Positions 12,101-18,648 of a stretch of 64,000 bases of DNA are shown here, piece after piece (within the stretch, counting starts at the first letter, position 1; each line of letters starts with the position of its first letter). Position numbers and translations under genes: made by a program. The stretch comes from an uncultured Clostridia bacterium (GTDB lineage: Bacteria; Bacillota; Clostridia; Christensenellales; UBA1242). Under the pieces are notes generated by a model that worked only from the letters and a program-made list of their open reading frames with translations, was not told where the DNA came from and searched no databases. The stretch lies in NCBI GenBank assembly GCA_947624415.1, contig CANQKH010000002.1:62001-126000 (forward strand), in the 5' to 3' direction.

Positions 12101-13960
12101 TTGTATTTTGTATAGTCCGCTCTCTTCGTCTTCACCATTTTGAATCGCATAATATATAGTGAATTCACTTGTTTGCGAAAGTGTTAGGTTTGCACCATCA
12201 ATAGCAAATAGATATCTGTTACCACTTAATGTTGAATAAGTTCCAGTATATTTTTCAATATATCCTGTCTCCCCAATAATAGCATTTGCTGTCTCTTTTA
12301 ATACCACTGCATCTCCATCACCAAAATATGCAAAGTATACAGCATCTCTATAAATATTATTTTCAGGATTTATTACATATTGAGAAAGGTTTATAGTTTC
12401 TCTTATAATTTCACCATCTGCATCATGCTTTAATAAAACTGTTATATCTTCTGTGTCTTTCCAATCTATTGGCTGTTCAATATGCTCCTTAGCATTTAAG
12501 GTCAAATGTTTTACTTGTGGCTCGCCATTTGCTGGTGCAAATAATTGCGACCTATCTTTTACAAGCAAATAAACGTTTACTGTTATGTTTTGAATATCCC
12601 TTGAAGTTATTTCCCAATATGAGAATTTTACATTTTCTTCTGATGGCAATTTTGGCCTGTAATAATCTACACCATCTATTGTTATTTTTTCTCCATATTC
12701 CAATAATAATGAGCCATTTTTTACAGGGTCTGTTCCATCTACATCAAATTTTATTGCAATGTCTTTTAATAAATTATCCAAAACCTCGCCTGAAGTTGAA
12801 TAAACATTGGCATTTAAATATGGGCTGTGTTCTCTGTCCCCTTGAACAAACAACTGATAAGTTACGCCTGCATCAATATCAATTTCTGTTCCATCTCTTC
12901 CAACACTGAAATGGTCAATACTTGCTTCCCCTATTGTTAATTTTAATTCCGACTCCTTGTGTTTTGGTAAGGTGCTTAAAAGACCAAGTGATGTTTGGTA
13001 GTATGTTTCTGGCAAATCTATTGCACCATCTGGGGATGATAAGAAATCTAGTTGTGCTTTCGCGTCAGTGAAAGTATAACCATTTATTATAACATTCTCG
13101 GCCATTCTATCCCCTGCGGTGAATGAAATTTTATTTTTATCTGCTGCTGACGATGCAAAATTTTCTGTGATAAACTCGCTTTTACTTTCATAAAAACTCA
13201 TTTTCTTTCTTCTATCCGTCTCACTTATATTTTTCTTATCATCGCTGTAAAGATATTTGCTTTCTCTTGGATAGAATTCGGTCATAACATAAAATTCTTC
13301 TTCTTTTATGACTGTCGAAACAATATTGCCACCCTCATCAACTATTTTTTCGCCCTGAGCATTGGCAAGATATGTAAATGTTTTGTAAACAGGAACATCA
13401 ACGGCTATTACTATATCAAATGTTGACTGAGAAATGTCTTCATATGCAACTCTTATTGTGCTTATTCCACCAGCAATCCACGAATAGTCTTCGCCATTTT
13501 CATCCTGATATGTTTTGTTTAACAGTTTAACTTCAAATGGAATACCTAAGGTTACCACTTCAGGAACTGCAATCGAGCCATTTCCAACCCAGCCTTCATC
13601 CAGCCCTTCGCTACTTCCTCGGCTTCCAACGAAAGATAATCCAACATCCAGTCTTGTCGCATCGGAATCTGTCCTTGGAATTGTTATTTTAAAGTTATCT
13701 TCAACTTCAATTTGGTTGGTTTGCGTGTTTAAAAGACTTTCATCCTCTAATTGGTATGAAATGCCTTGCTGATAAATAACTTTATCCTCAAATCCGCCCG
13801 ACAAGAAAACACCAAGCACAACTGCACCTGATATTAATAAAACTCCTGCAATAACAGAAACCACGGTCATCCATGTTTTCCATTTTGTTTTTAATTTTGA
13901 CTTGTCTTTCTTTTTATTCTTTTTCTTTTTGGTATCTTTTTTCATTTTCGACACTCCCAT
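3158..13960 (-). CDS. Giant membrane-anchored surface protein, 3,600 aa
   Basis: The first 30 residues contain 15 lysines, followed by one hydrophobic helix (about 31-54), giving a type II signal-anchor with about 3,545 residues outside the cell. The rest is low in Cys, rich in Asp, Glu, Asn, Thr and Ile/Val, and reads as serial short beta strands such as DKTFKVDYTITFTKTG and EVVTLGIPFEVKLLNK, suggesting many Ig- or cadherin-like sandwich modules. I could not assign a named domain with confidence. The last part (SIGQATIDPKSGEITLGKG) resembles Big/cadherin-like repeats. No LPXTG or other sortase motif is seen; the C-terminus is KLGKKK. ATG 13960 has GAGGTGG 7 bases upstream; an internal ATG at 13945 also has a GGGAGTG, so the start could be 5 codons later. 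Adhesion or envelope scaffold is inference. Confidence 0.75.
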   Translation of the reverse strand: MGVSKMKKDTKKKKNKKKDKSKLKTKWKTWMTVVSVIAGVLLISGAVVLGVFLSGGFEDKVIYQQGISYQLEDESLLNTQTNQIEVEDNFKITIPRTDSDATRLDVGLSFVGSRGSSEGLDEGWVGNGSIAVPEVVTLGIPFEVKLLNKTYQDENGEDYSWIAGGISTIRVAYEDISQSTFDIVIAVDVPVYKTFTYLANAQGEKIVDEGGNIVSTVIKEEEFYVMTEFYPRESKYLYSDDKKNISETDRRKKMSFYESKSEFITENFASSAADKNKISFTAGDRMAENVIINGYTFTDAKAQLDFLSSPDGAIDLPETYYQTSLGLLSTLPKHKESELKLTIGEASIDHFSVGRDGTEIDIDAGVTYQLFVQGDREHSPYLNANVYSTSGEVLDNLLKDIAIKFDVDGTDPVKNGSLLLEYGEKITIDGVDYYRPKLPSEENVKFSYWEITSRDIQNITVNVYLLVKDRSQLFAPANGEPQVKHLTLNAKEHIEQPIDWKDTEDITVLLKHDADGEIIRETINLSQYVINPENNIYRDAVYFAYFGDGDAVVLKETANAIIGETGYIEKYTGTYSTLSGNRYLFAIDGANLTLSQTSEFTIYYAIQNGEDEESGLYKIQTMCSTYKQIVCEEALYIDSVTSGIMDTGAIQEIGGEVSINQGGNSSIIISFTISPESLPVFKDEYQKGYLSLVLIDNEGNDISNYFVINDESLTTAEDKSGKLEYRVGARSSIQIDKKEGIIVYWFKLRYDNTEDEIEWEFNPDKTVVLYSPEAETVIIDVPAGDDEVLKQALNGVDVSQILNTFGKFETRITVDGQESFETIDSFIAALVGNNGAWIKITDQKGKTDTLAGQWRFQPVPNENNDPTIDNGVISISADGKSFSFKNTNGSKVILYIQSVDGKADLTYQGRRLEIVFEVRSQGITKIAYDKNEKTYQNTMGEKTTNISQADVHKFGAKGVDAQGTTINEIDLKKLIMFYTTSAEGEDQPYEYYSFRFNPQYYSPLVEDSVLLNLFGEDGMLTLYTGYPASTKVDFGLNTAINIRNTLSSLIDITKIVINKNFYVSHTLQFIIFDTIGAVNTTFNLVLNPNITVNYQNYGMGDTDDDVLYAGKENEFVMEDTFENKNEGSNGYFYSLFDDKKTYYILNQNGNYELIEYGQKPANAIGVFNPAGEDGQIQVGHIYFYDFWDKDETRRFDVYFRPEGKNSFAVNIQISFIVTKDILITDLENKFYVLNNQKNFITAYVSITRHIDNKPIQSLTLTYEFSEYLELNNAGYVVQNSQVILFDYNVKTIETTLNIIYEANGERTQLGEITVYIELYNSGEQDIYQLIASKLRKQRSVEEKEQPDLPMPTAQFQSIGEGEEQVDYIVVDLTEGTYWQFYEDANDDKYNTDNGIGEGWPINPVPSRMEGGSFIRDHVYKTTSNSKGSIINFLKPINLTYGLNDDQVLLAIRFLKSSTSDDTSGSGGELAWMYIPLILSGVGYNNVIYDNLEDETRSLESSILKPEELIEKGIYNEIKAGQLTKILTSYKKGEKPSMPGLYYLEDLSPTLTVYSISTNKTNNYSSLIKKIGNETLDGTILLNHLATSTTEDVYIALEYRVRKLTGSSYSDPQVFYYLMKVTPDIIVEDPLYAYNGDAEYINGALNETLEINLEDKFADTTLNSGLKRFMYSKDIALESVENSTLKALVKSENGATIRLTMEITTKDSHDVETTTQLSKIVDLKFEHIESDEQTPKLQDVNVKSILNPSTIADGQIVSVSIIEGDVEIYYNDVLELSTLKAVNKVVSVQPSTVETAYQTPEQWNDYVSISFSEDSKTMRIYPRKDETITIVISHSYVDGSNGQLGVINGDRTYTFVLNEKQQTYAVRFKDGTKTQQTEEFVKTFKNGTKEGDNLKNIELTVDLLSVSGSSGSSSGTIVPDVLQIECTSGIDNLDTTGDHPKGFDYDNKNGTMVIYLLDYIEQDKQVIFTLFTKQGYLAKIILDLEANVVYKAQSPKKSDNGKEVDIPELKAGLSYDLVDLISLVNANGTTEKFGEENELYNITEAKISDETKKFVKIENKKLIIANLLEDKTFKVDYTITFTKTGTGRSFETEGNTFVFSQTYNVKKSITTPEAITKDVEVVAGERHEINIDELSSVIPTGDEYGIGDNFKNLKIKTSTTDPAFKKLEGNFIYTQYVSSVQPVTPLTLVLEVTAIQEGFGEQVYYVNYTISIAPSVKLDITYPDPIQVQDNKSPIEGLMEKKSTGTEMHYEILETIKRADEMGDTLPVTFDSIVDFLVSSPTFAYNLNSTRLNIYQAIAPVAGTEEKKVTYNDKYITKDLKDILKGETSDLIVTIVKLENAIVMCNSSNLAVSSIIPLSGEVKFYVGAGVGIPSKLVLNITYNNVSIEYEIRLQTDAIKVARVLPTTTTSTEQQGDRTITYENIYLDKTPKSDLFANGRILHAEMYDSLSGREGDYYFVFKNGENYYASYPIYIKVDMETKTLDFDLGMGMGEMTFVGAYLTSKFESEKIIPKEGRKLYKEGEVLTDLSAYTNAADKLFKYEAGIPKIYTTSRVQLQYGEDENRVPFRVNYSRYASLINTGIVIKDELGEITENNNILTAVQLPLNNGSTNNNGKLKTFSLGYNYKLAIDVKVEQEITEVNNFKEVNVSFEYDSLVSFLGIHHEITGKAITASDFTASNSNLLFETLYYDGKEKLDGMTDKQFNAIKEFMNSHKEIDKFRKFVDQKNANDDGATNDNIYLFASAIQNANKNTYDYRFIPYGAKNLGDFVLCKVQYSIDETHKATFFVILKIMPDYDVKFAGNASNATIEEDGVVSNRDDIYEVVSTESEKNSYGNFKLTSDGTEGYLSVKHKFGTYTYVERSVSAFTIKMPLNTSIDSINYNDSNNLGVKIFHNYDKKNLYGDDDVGPWKITREEKVNEPNTPITEAPEYIGKEAIEFSEVEHVIFGNQYYMIEAKDNYGFKYRVYFVLVATKQTPSISNRIDIVENGLLDFGVTYQQLSISATKDNATNNINCVINSSMETPNEASGVSLLVFNGITAWQFDKDYVKDNVNVAGEDKTLLKNSVSGWGYDPSANNIVFSDEDKKLLAAPDIESIEIDSVSLYELSGRTPLATLTTVGGATGSNNANWVGPKEEGKEEKYSETLAERPFATGEGYFYNTKTKIKNERELSNPRNPFDKYKDPEKVDAIQENYTKNLWQIPRIENANVYQDSNVANLRIVVKLKYEGTTSYTVNNAEKTRSITEYCEVAAPISVIRESSLQQNDNKVIEDGQSFAIINDNSDQPGFNENQAGGFVIKKVINDTLEVLAPAGETISFNIELKDKEGKIIGEKTQVRVQNSSNNYQRTYYIPLSRYFNQNVEAENTVTISDPSSTSIQFFYISGEGISNVVEVNKPFTIAEIKQDVAYVDNAVMLNNGNCYSISKYYIIKGYYKTSEVDPEPQTEAEKEKFSYRQTANYIVTGRVYELVPTISVGEIIFAMDDENNDNRIPLENWAQKAFTLYKGTTAGEKGGGAIGRGNSIIINDDILDHLSFKLAEDVADSSIGQATIDPKSGEITLGKGFTDDQYINVVISLRVSGVGRGSGEATTDRLKELGTLKLGKKK

Positions 13961-13991
13961 TCTTTAGCCACCTCAAATCATGCTTATTTTT

Positions 13992-14020
13992 ATTATAAAA
14001 TTTATTAAATAAAAAAGCAA
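13992..14020 (-). promoter_or_regulatory. Promoter of the 3,600-aa protein / cls unit
   Basis: On the minus strand TTGCTT (14015-14020), a 17-base spacer and TATAAT (13992-13997). The predicted transcription start is near 13985, giving a leader of about 25 bases that contains the GAGGTGG ribosome site. Confidence 0.7.
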
Positions 14021-14054
14021 ACAATTTTAACCCCTTTTATTAAGTTTGTTAATT

Positions 14055-14068
14055 TATTTACGTAAATA
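14055..14068. repeat. 14-bp perfect palindrome between divergent promoters
   Basis: TATTTACGTAAATA lies between the promoters of the giant surface-protein gene and the ABC-F gene. It could be an operator for either gene; this is only inferred from position and symmetry. Confidence 0.35.
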
Positions 14069-14111
14069 TATTTATTATAGTAATATTGTTCAAAAATATT
14101 TAAGGTATTGA

Positions 14112-14140
14112 TTGACAATTTATATTATTTTCTTTATACT
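14112..14140 (+). promoter_or_regulatory. Promoter of the ABC-F gene
   Basis: TTGACA (14112-14117), a 17-base spacer and TATACT (14135-14140): near-consensus sigma-A type. The start of transcription is expected near 14147, immediately before the AGGAAAGGAG ribosome site. Confidence 0.85.
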
Positions 14141-14159
14141 TAATAGGAAAGGAGTGAAA

Positions 14160-15740
14160 ATGCTGCAAGTAAATGATGTTTCTCTTGCTTTTGGAGGAAG
14201 AGTTTTATATAAAGAAGTTAACCTAAAATTCACAAAAGGTAATTGTTATGGCATAATCGGTGCTAATGGTGCCGGCAAATCAACATTCTTAAAAATATTA
14301 ACTGGTGAAATTGAACCAAATACTGGTGAAATCATAATTACACCCGGCGAAAGAATGAGCGTTTTGGCTCAAAATCAAAATGAATACGACAATGAAACAG
14401 TCTTAGACACCGTTCTTCTAGGTCATAAAAGATTAATGGAGGTTCAAAAAGAAAAAGATGAACTTTACATGAAACCTGATTTTTCTGAAGAAGATGGTAT
14501 ACGAGCAGGCGAACTTGAAACTGAATTCGCCGAACTTGGAGGCTGGGAGGCCGAGGGCGAAGCAAAAACATTATTACAGAGCCTGGGAATTGAAGAAGAA
14601 CTTTTTTACTCGCAAATGGCAAGTCTTGATGCAAAATTAAAAGTTAAAGTTTTATTAGCACAAGCCCTGTTTGGCAATCCCGACATTCTTATTCTTGACG
14701 AACCAACCAACAACCTTGACTTTAAGACCGCACGCTGGCTTGAAGATTTTTTGCTTGATTTTGAAAATATTGTCATAATCGTATCCCACAACCGTCATTT
14801 TTTAAATAAAGTTTGCACCCATATTTGCGATGTTGACTATGGAAAAATCAATATGTTTATTGGAAACTATGACTTCTGGTATGAGTCAAGTCAATTAATC
14901 CTTAAACAAATGAAAGATCAAAACAAAAAAGCCGAACAACGTGCAAAGGAATTAAAAGAATTTATTGCAAGATTCTCGGCAAACGCATCTAAGTCTAAAC
15001 AAGCAACAAGCAGAAAACGTGAACTTGAAAAACTTACAATAGAAGATATAAAACCTTCTTCTCGAAAATATCCTTACATCAATTTTGAATACACGCAAGA
15101 GATTGGAAAAGAAATATTAAAGGTAGAACACTTGACAAAGGCTGGAATGTTCAAAAATTTAAGTTTTAATATAGAAAAAGGGCAAAAAGTCGCTTTTTTT
15201 GCGAAAAATAGCCAAATTTTAACCACTTTATTCAATATTATCTTAGGAAATGAAAAGCCAGACCATGGACAAGTATTCATTGGAAAAACAATAAAAATTA
15301 CAAATTTACCTCAAAATAACAATGTGTATTTTGAAGGAAACACCAGCTCAATTGTTGACTGGTTACGACAATTTTCAAAAGACCAAAATGAAACTTTCAT
15401 AAGAAGTTGGCTTGGAAGAATGCTGTTTACTGGTGAAGAAAATCTTAAACCTGCAAATGTTTTATCGGGTGGAGAAAGAGTTCGTTGTATGCTCGCTAAA
15501 ATAATGCTTGAACAAGGCAATGTTATAATTCTTGATGAGCCAACAAACCATCTTGACCTTGAGTCAATCACTGCACTTAATAAAGGTATGTTGAATTTTA
15601 GAGGCAATCTCTTATTTGCCACACACGACCAAGAAATTATTGAAACTGTAGCAAACAGAATTATTGATATTGTAGACGAAGATAAAATAATAGATTTTAC
15701 TGGAACATATCAAGAGTATATAGAAAAATATCATAAATAA
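14160..15740 (+). CDS. ykpA: ABC-F family ATPase, YkpA/YbiT-like, 526 aa
   Basis: Soluble protein with two fused ABC domains and no membrane segment; ABC-F proteins act on the ribosome. Domain 1: Walker A GANGAGKST (34-42), signature position degenerate (ASLDAKL, 154-160), Walker B ILILDEPTNNLD (D180/E181). A charged linker follows at about 245-300 (KQMKDQNKKAEQRAKELKE). Domain 2: Walker A position degenerate (AKNSQILT, 348-355), intact signature LSGGE (435-439), Walker B VIILDEPTNHLD (D459/E460). The intact Walker A therefore pairs with the intact signature, and the two degenerate halves form the second site. As I recall, the same pattern marks the YkpA/YbiT subfamily. The start is ATG 14160 with AAAGGAG 6 bases upstream; an upstream TTG at 14112 lies in the promoter and is rejected. 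The exact ribosomal role is unknown. Confidence 0.9.
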   Translation: MLQVNDVSLAFGGRVLYKEVNLKFTKGNCYGIIGANGAGKSTFLKILTGEIEPNTGEIIITPGERMSVLAQNQNEYDNETVLDTVLLGHKRLMEVQKEKDELYMKPDFSEEDGIRAGELETEFAELGGWEAEGEAKTLLQSLGIEEELFYSQMASLDAKLKVKVLLAQALFGNPDILILDEPTNNLDFKTARWLEDFLLDFENIVIIVSHNRHFLNKVCTHICDVDYGKINMFIGNYDFWYESSQLILKQMKDQNKKAEQRAKELKEFIARFSANASKSKQATSRKRELEKLTIEDIKPSSRKYPYINFEYTQEIGKEILKVEHLTKAGMFKNLSFNIEKGQKVAFFAKNSQILTTLFNIILGNEKPDHGQVFIGKTIKITNLPQNNNVYFEGNTSSIVDWLRQFSKDQNETFIRSWLGRMLFTGEENLKPANVLSGGERVRCMLAKIMLEQGNVIILDEPTNHLDLESITALNKGMLNFRGNLLFATHDQEIIETVANRIIDIVDEDKIIDFTGTYQEYIEKYHK

Positions 15741-15791
15741 ATCGTTTAAATAATTGAACGGGCAAATAAAACGTTTTCACACTATAATATT

Positions 15792-15822
15792 AAAAAAACT
15801 GCAAATTTTTGCAGTTTTTTTG
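15792..15822. terminator. Bidirectional terminator after the ABC-F gene
   Basis: A-run, ACTGCAAA, a short T loop, TTGCAGT and a T-run. It sits between convergent genes (stops at 15740 and 15853) and has A and T tracts on both sides. Confidence 0.85.
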
Positions 15823-15852
15823 TGTTTTTATGCAAATTTATATAAATTATCG

Positions 15853-16461
15853 TTATTTTGCATCAATTTTTGTTTTGTTTTTCACAAAATCTTCTAATTT
15901 CATTTTCCCATTTTGTTCAACAAATAGTGAACGATAGGTTGTGTTTGTTACAACAAAAAATTCTCTTGTATCATAATTTTCAACACATAGCATTGAACCA
16001 CGCGGAGCAAATACTATTTCACCCCAAGGAGATTTAAAATATACATTCTTGGTAACTCTCGTCCACATCTTTGGTGTATCTTTCGGTTTATATAAGTCCC
16101 TATATTTATCAACAGTTTCATAAAGTTCAGTCAACCTTTCGTTTTTCAAAAGATATGTCTCCCCATCTTCTTGAATAACCTTCCAAACTTTATTTTGAAT
16201 ATCTATATTGTTTATCTTTTTTATATTTGAACCAAATGCATATATTTTGTTTTTTACAGAACATCTTTTTCTTAAATCAACCACCTCTCCCAAAATTGCA
16301 GGCTCGATTGTTACGTTTTTCTCCATTAAAGCAGTTACCACTTCTCCATTTGTAAAAGATTTGAGTTTTTCAAGGATATTATCGCAATTTATTAACTCCA
16401 CCTTTTTAAATGCTACTTCTATGTCGCTATAATTCCCGGTCGCATATAGTTTTATTATCAT
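15853..16461 (-). CDS. Hypothetical protein, partner of the nucleotidase/nucleoside hydrolase, 202 aa
   Basis: I do not recognise this protein. It is soluble and mixed alpha/beta, with no signal peptide. The C-terminal half (about 130-190) contains short aromatic strands such as RVTKNVYFKSPWGEIVFAPR and NYDTREFFVVTNTTYRSLF that look like a small beta-barrel or ligand-binding fold. Its ATG overlaps the stop of the upstream nucleotidase-hydrolase gene by 4 bases (ATGA), which indicates translational coupling and a related job. It may supply a nucleotide- or base-related activity to that enzyme, but this rests on gene order only. Confidence 0.7.
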   Translation of the reverse strand: MIIKLYATGNYSDIEVAFKKVELINCDNILEKLKSFTNGEVVTALMEKNVTIEPAILGEVVDLRKRCSVKNKIYAFGSNIKKINNIDIQNKVWKVIQEDGETYLLKNERLTELYETVDKYRDLYKPKDTPKMWTRVTKNVYFKSPWGEIVFAPRGSMLCVENYDTREFFVVTNTTYRSLFVEQNGKMKLEDFVKNKTKIDAK

Positions 16462-17900
16462 TCGTTCACCTCCCCTTTAAAGTTTTCAAGTCTTGTCAGT
16501 AAATCCTTAAGAGGATTGTCGGGACGAATTGAACAAACTATATTTGCCCCTCTTCCCTTTTTAAACAAAATATGGGTCTCGTTGGTTTTTATTTTACATT
16601 CATATTCATTAAATTCTATCGGGCAAATCAAATAATAAATCAAAATAAAGTCAAATATTGATTTATAACGACAACCAAGTTTAATCTCAGTTATTTCTAC
16701 AAAATCTTCATAAAGTAAATTCATTAATTTATTATCTTTTTTAAGATGTAATTTAATTTCATCTTTTGTAAGAACCAAACCTGAAAAGCCTGTCATTGGG
16801 AAAATTGTAATATCTTTTACTTTTGATACAACTAATTTGGTCGCAGGAAAATCACCAGACATATTAAATTCTGGAGAAAGATTGAGTGGAGTGAGGTCTC
16901 CTATTAGAGAATATAATTTTATTTTATCCGCTATTTCTGGAGCAAGAGTTAAAGCATGAGCCAAGTTTGTCAAACAACCAAGTCCAATAAAAACCACTTT
17001 ATCATATTTTTTGCATACTTCAATTATCCTTCTTACCCCTGCAGAAATCTCCAATTCCCCAAAATTTACAACACCTTCAGCACCTTTATAAATTTTATCT
17101 TTTAGGGCTGGTTTTGTTAAATTTACAATTTCTAAGGCTTTTTTATATGATTTTTCAATGTTTTTTGCAAAATTAACGTCATTTTCATACATTTGAAAGT
17201 GTGGTGCTATCGTAATTGCCTCTACATTTACATTCCTTAAAGTTAAAAGATAAGCAAGAGCAAACTCGTCATCTATTTCATTTGTTACATCTGTGTCAAT
17301 TATAATTGGATAACTTTCTATTACGCTTTTCCTATTTCTCTTTTCAAGCAACATTTGATATATTTCTTTCCAAGTAGCAAATATATGAAATTTTTCCTTC
17401 CATGGCATATCTGTTTGTGGCTGAACAGCAAAAGCACCGGCGTTTTCAGCCATTTCGCAACAAGATTTACGATCATCAACCAAGACATCAATTTTATTAG
17501 CCTTTAACGCCTGAGTTTTGTCCTGCTTCCCTGCAATTAACTTCTCATACGGAATGCCATGTTCTTTAAGCCATTTTTTTGTTTGACTTATTCTTGAATA
17601 GCCATCATATCCCCTCGCCGAAACAAAATAAACCTCTTCTCCCTCTTTTTTTAACTCCTTGATTAACCCAATTGCTGGGATTATTGGACGTAACAAAGGA
17701 ATTGACTTGTATATTCCTTTTGCCAGAAATATTTCCTTCTCTTCTTCTGTCCAATCATACATTCCCTGGGTTATGAATTTCTCAAAGTCAATTATCCCCT
17801 TCTTTGTTTTTGATTCCTGCTTGTCAAAAATCTGTGCATATTGCATCATCTTATCTGTAAATTTTGCTATGGTGTCGTCTATGTCAAATGCTATCCTCAT
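16458..17900 (-). CDS. HAD-type 5'-nucleotidase fused to inosine/uridine-type nucleoside hydrolase, 480 aa
   Basis: Two catalytic domains in one chain. Residues 1-185 match the HAD 5'(3')-deoxyribonucleotidase group: nucleophile motif DIDDT (6-10), motif II Ser at 94 (FVSARGYDGYS), motif III region around K125-K128, and acidic motif VDDRKS (141-146). Residues 197-480 match the nucleoside hydrolase (IUNH) group: the calcium-binding DTDVTNEIDDEFA (202-214) with D202, D204, D210 and D211, and a later NMSGDFPATKL segment that fits the Asn-containing nucleoside site. A plausible reaction sequence is nucleoside monophosphate to nucleoside to free base plus sugar. The length equals the sum of the two families. 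ATG 17900 has only a weak site (GGAA). It is first in a two-gene unit with the 202-aa protein. Substrate specificity is not visible. Confidence 0.8.
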   Translation of the reverse strand: MRIAFDIDDTIAKFTDKMMQYAQIFDKQESKTKKGIIDFEKFITQGMYDWTEEEKEIFLAKGIYKSIPLLRPIIPAIGLIKELKKEGEEVYFVSARGYDGYSRISQTKKWLKEHGIPYEKLIAGKQDKTQALKANKIDVLVDDRKSCCEMAENAGAFAVQPQTDMPWKEKFHIFATWKEIYQMLLEKRNRKSVIESYPIIIDTDVTNEIDDEFALAYLLTLRNVNVEAITIAPHFQMYENDVNFAKNIEKSYKKALEIVNLTKPALKDKIYKGAEGVVNFGELEISAGVRRIIEVCKKYDKVVFIGLGCLTNLAHALTLAPEIADKIKLYSLIGDLTPLNLSPEFNMSGDFPATKLVVSKVKDITIFPMTGFSGLVLTKDEIKLHLKKDNKLMNLLYEDFVEITEIKLGCRYKSIFDFILIYYLICPIEFNEYECKIKTNETHILFKKGRGANIVCSIRPDNPLKDLLTRLENFKGEVNE

Positions 17901-17917
17901 AAAATTCCTTTTCTATT

Positions 17918-17946
17918 ATTTTATCATAAAAGTCGAAATATGTAAA
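17918..17946 (-). promoter_or_regulatory. Promoter of the nucleotidase/hydrolase unit
   Basis: Minus strand TTTACA (17941-17946), 17-base spacer, TAAAAT (17918-17923). The predicted start near 17911 leaves an untranslated leader of about 11 bases. Confidence 0.6.
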
Positions 17947-17979
17947 GTCTTAAATCAATCTTATTTAAAAAATTAAATA

Positions 17980-18008
17980 TTGACTTTTTTATTAAATGAT
18001 GATATCAT
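17980..18008 (+). promoter_or_regulatory. Promoter of the three-paralogue membrane gene cluster
   Basis: TTGACT (17980-17985), a 17-base spacer, TATCAT (18003-18008). A perfect inverted repeat AAATGAT-GAT-ATCATTT (17994-18010) covers the -10 element and could be an operator site. Confidence 0.6.
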
Positions 18009-18028
18009 TTATATAGGAGCATTTACTT

Positions 18029-18511
18029 ATGGCTAAAAATTCAGGGACATTGAAAAAAATTCAATCTTTACGCAAAGCAACTATCGGAGGTGCTGTGCTT
18101 TCTCTTTTGGTGGGAGCCGGTTTTTCGATTGGTTTTGGCATACAAAATTCAAAAGCCTATTCAATAATTAACGATGAGCTGGAATATCCAAAATATCAAA
18201 TTACTCAGTCGACAGAACTCGATAATCAGTTAAAGAATGGCCAGATTTCCAGCGAAGAATATTATGACGCAACGGAATTGGTAAACGATAAGAAAGCATT
18301 CTTAAAGCAATATGGAAGCGAAGAGCAGAATGAAAGATTTAATACGCAAATTAATAAATGTAAGCCTTTATTTTATTGCACGGCTGCCACTGCCGCCATT
18401 TTTGGTGCTTTGGGTATAACAGGTTGTATAACGGGAGTTGTTGAAGTTTTTTACGAAGATAAATTAAAAAAGGCAGAAGACAACCTTTTAGATGAAAAAA
18501 CGCCAATTTAG
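18029..18511 (+). CDS. Two-helix membrane protein, paralogue A of a tandem triplet, 160 aa
   Basis: Unrecognised family. Layout: short basic N-terminus (KKIQSLRK), transmembrane helix at about 18-38, an outward-facing or loop region of about 75 residues, a second helix at about 112-137, and a short charged tail. The loop contains LKNGQISSEEYYDATELVND followed by KAFLKQYGSEEQ, shared in pattern with the next two genes. ATG 18029 has AGGAG about 9 bases upstream and ends at TAG. All three proteins are 160-161 residues, which argues for tandem duplication. If the N-terminus is inside, both ends lie in the cytoplasm. Function unknown. Confidence 0.75.
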   Translation: MAKNSGTLKKIQSLRKATIGGAVLSLLVGAGFSIGFGIQNSKAYSIINDELEYPKYQITQSTELDNQLKNGQISSEEYYDATELVNDKKAFLKQYGSEEQNERFNTQINKCKPLFYCTAATAAIFGALGITGCITGVVEVFYEDKLKKAEDNLLDEKTPI

Positions 18512-18648
18512 TAAAAACATTCTAATTTTGTTCATTACTTTTTAATTTCTGTGCCCTTGCCTTGATTTGTGAATAACAAGGATTTATATCGCCATTCTTT
18601 AATAATTAACTTTTTTTAATGAAAAATTAGCGAAATTTGAGGATAATT

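Noticed and set aside
18512-18648. Separate promoter or RNA between paralogues A and B
   Set aside because: Only a weak CCTTG/CAAGG hairpin and AT-rich DNA; no convincing -35/-10 pair.
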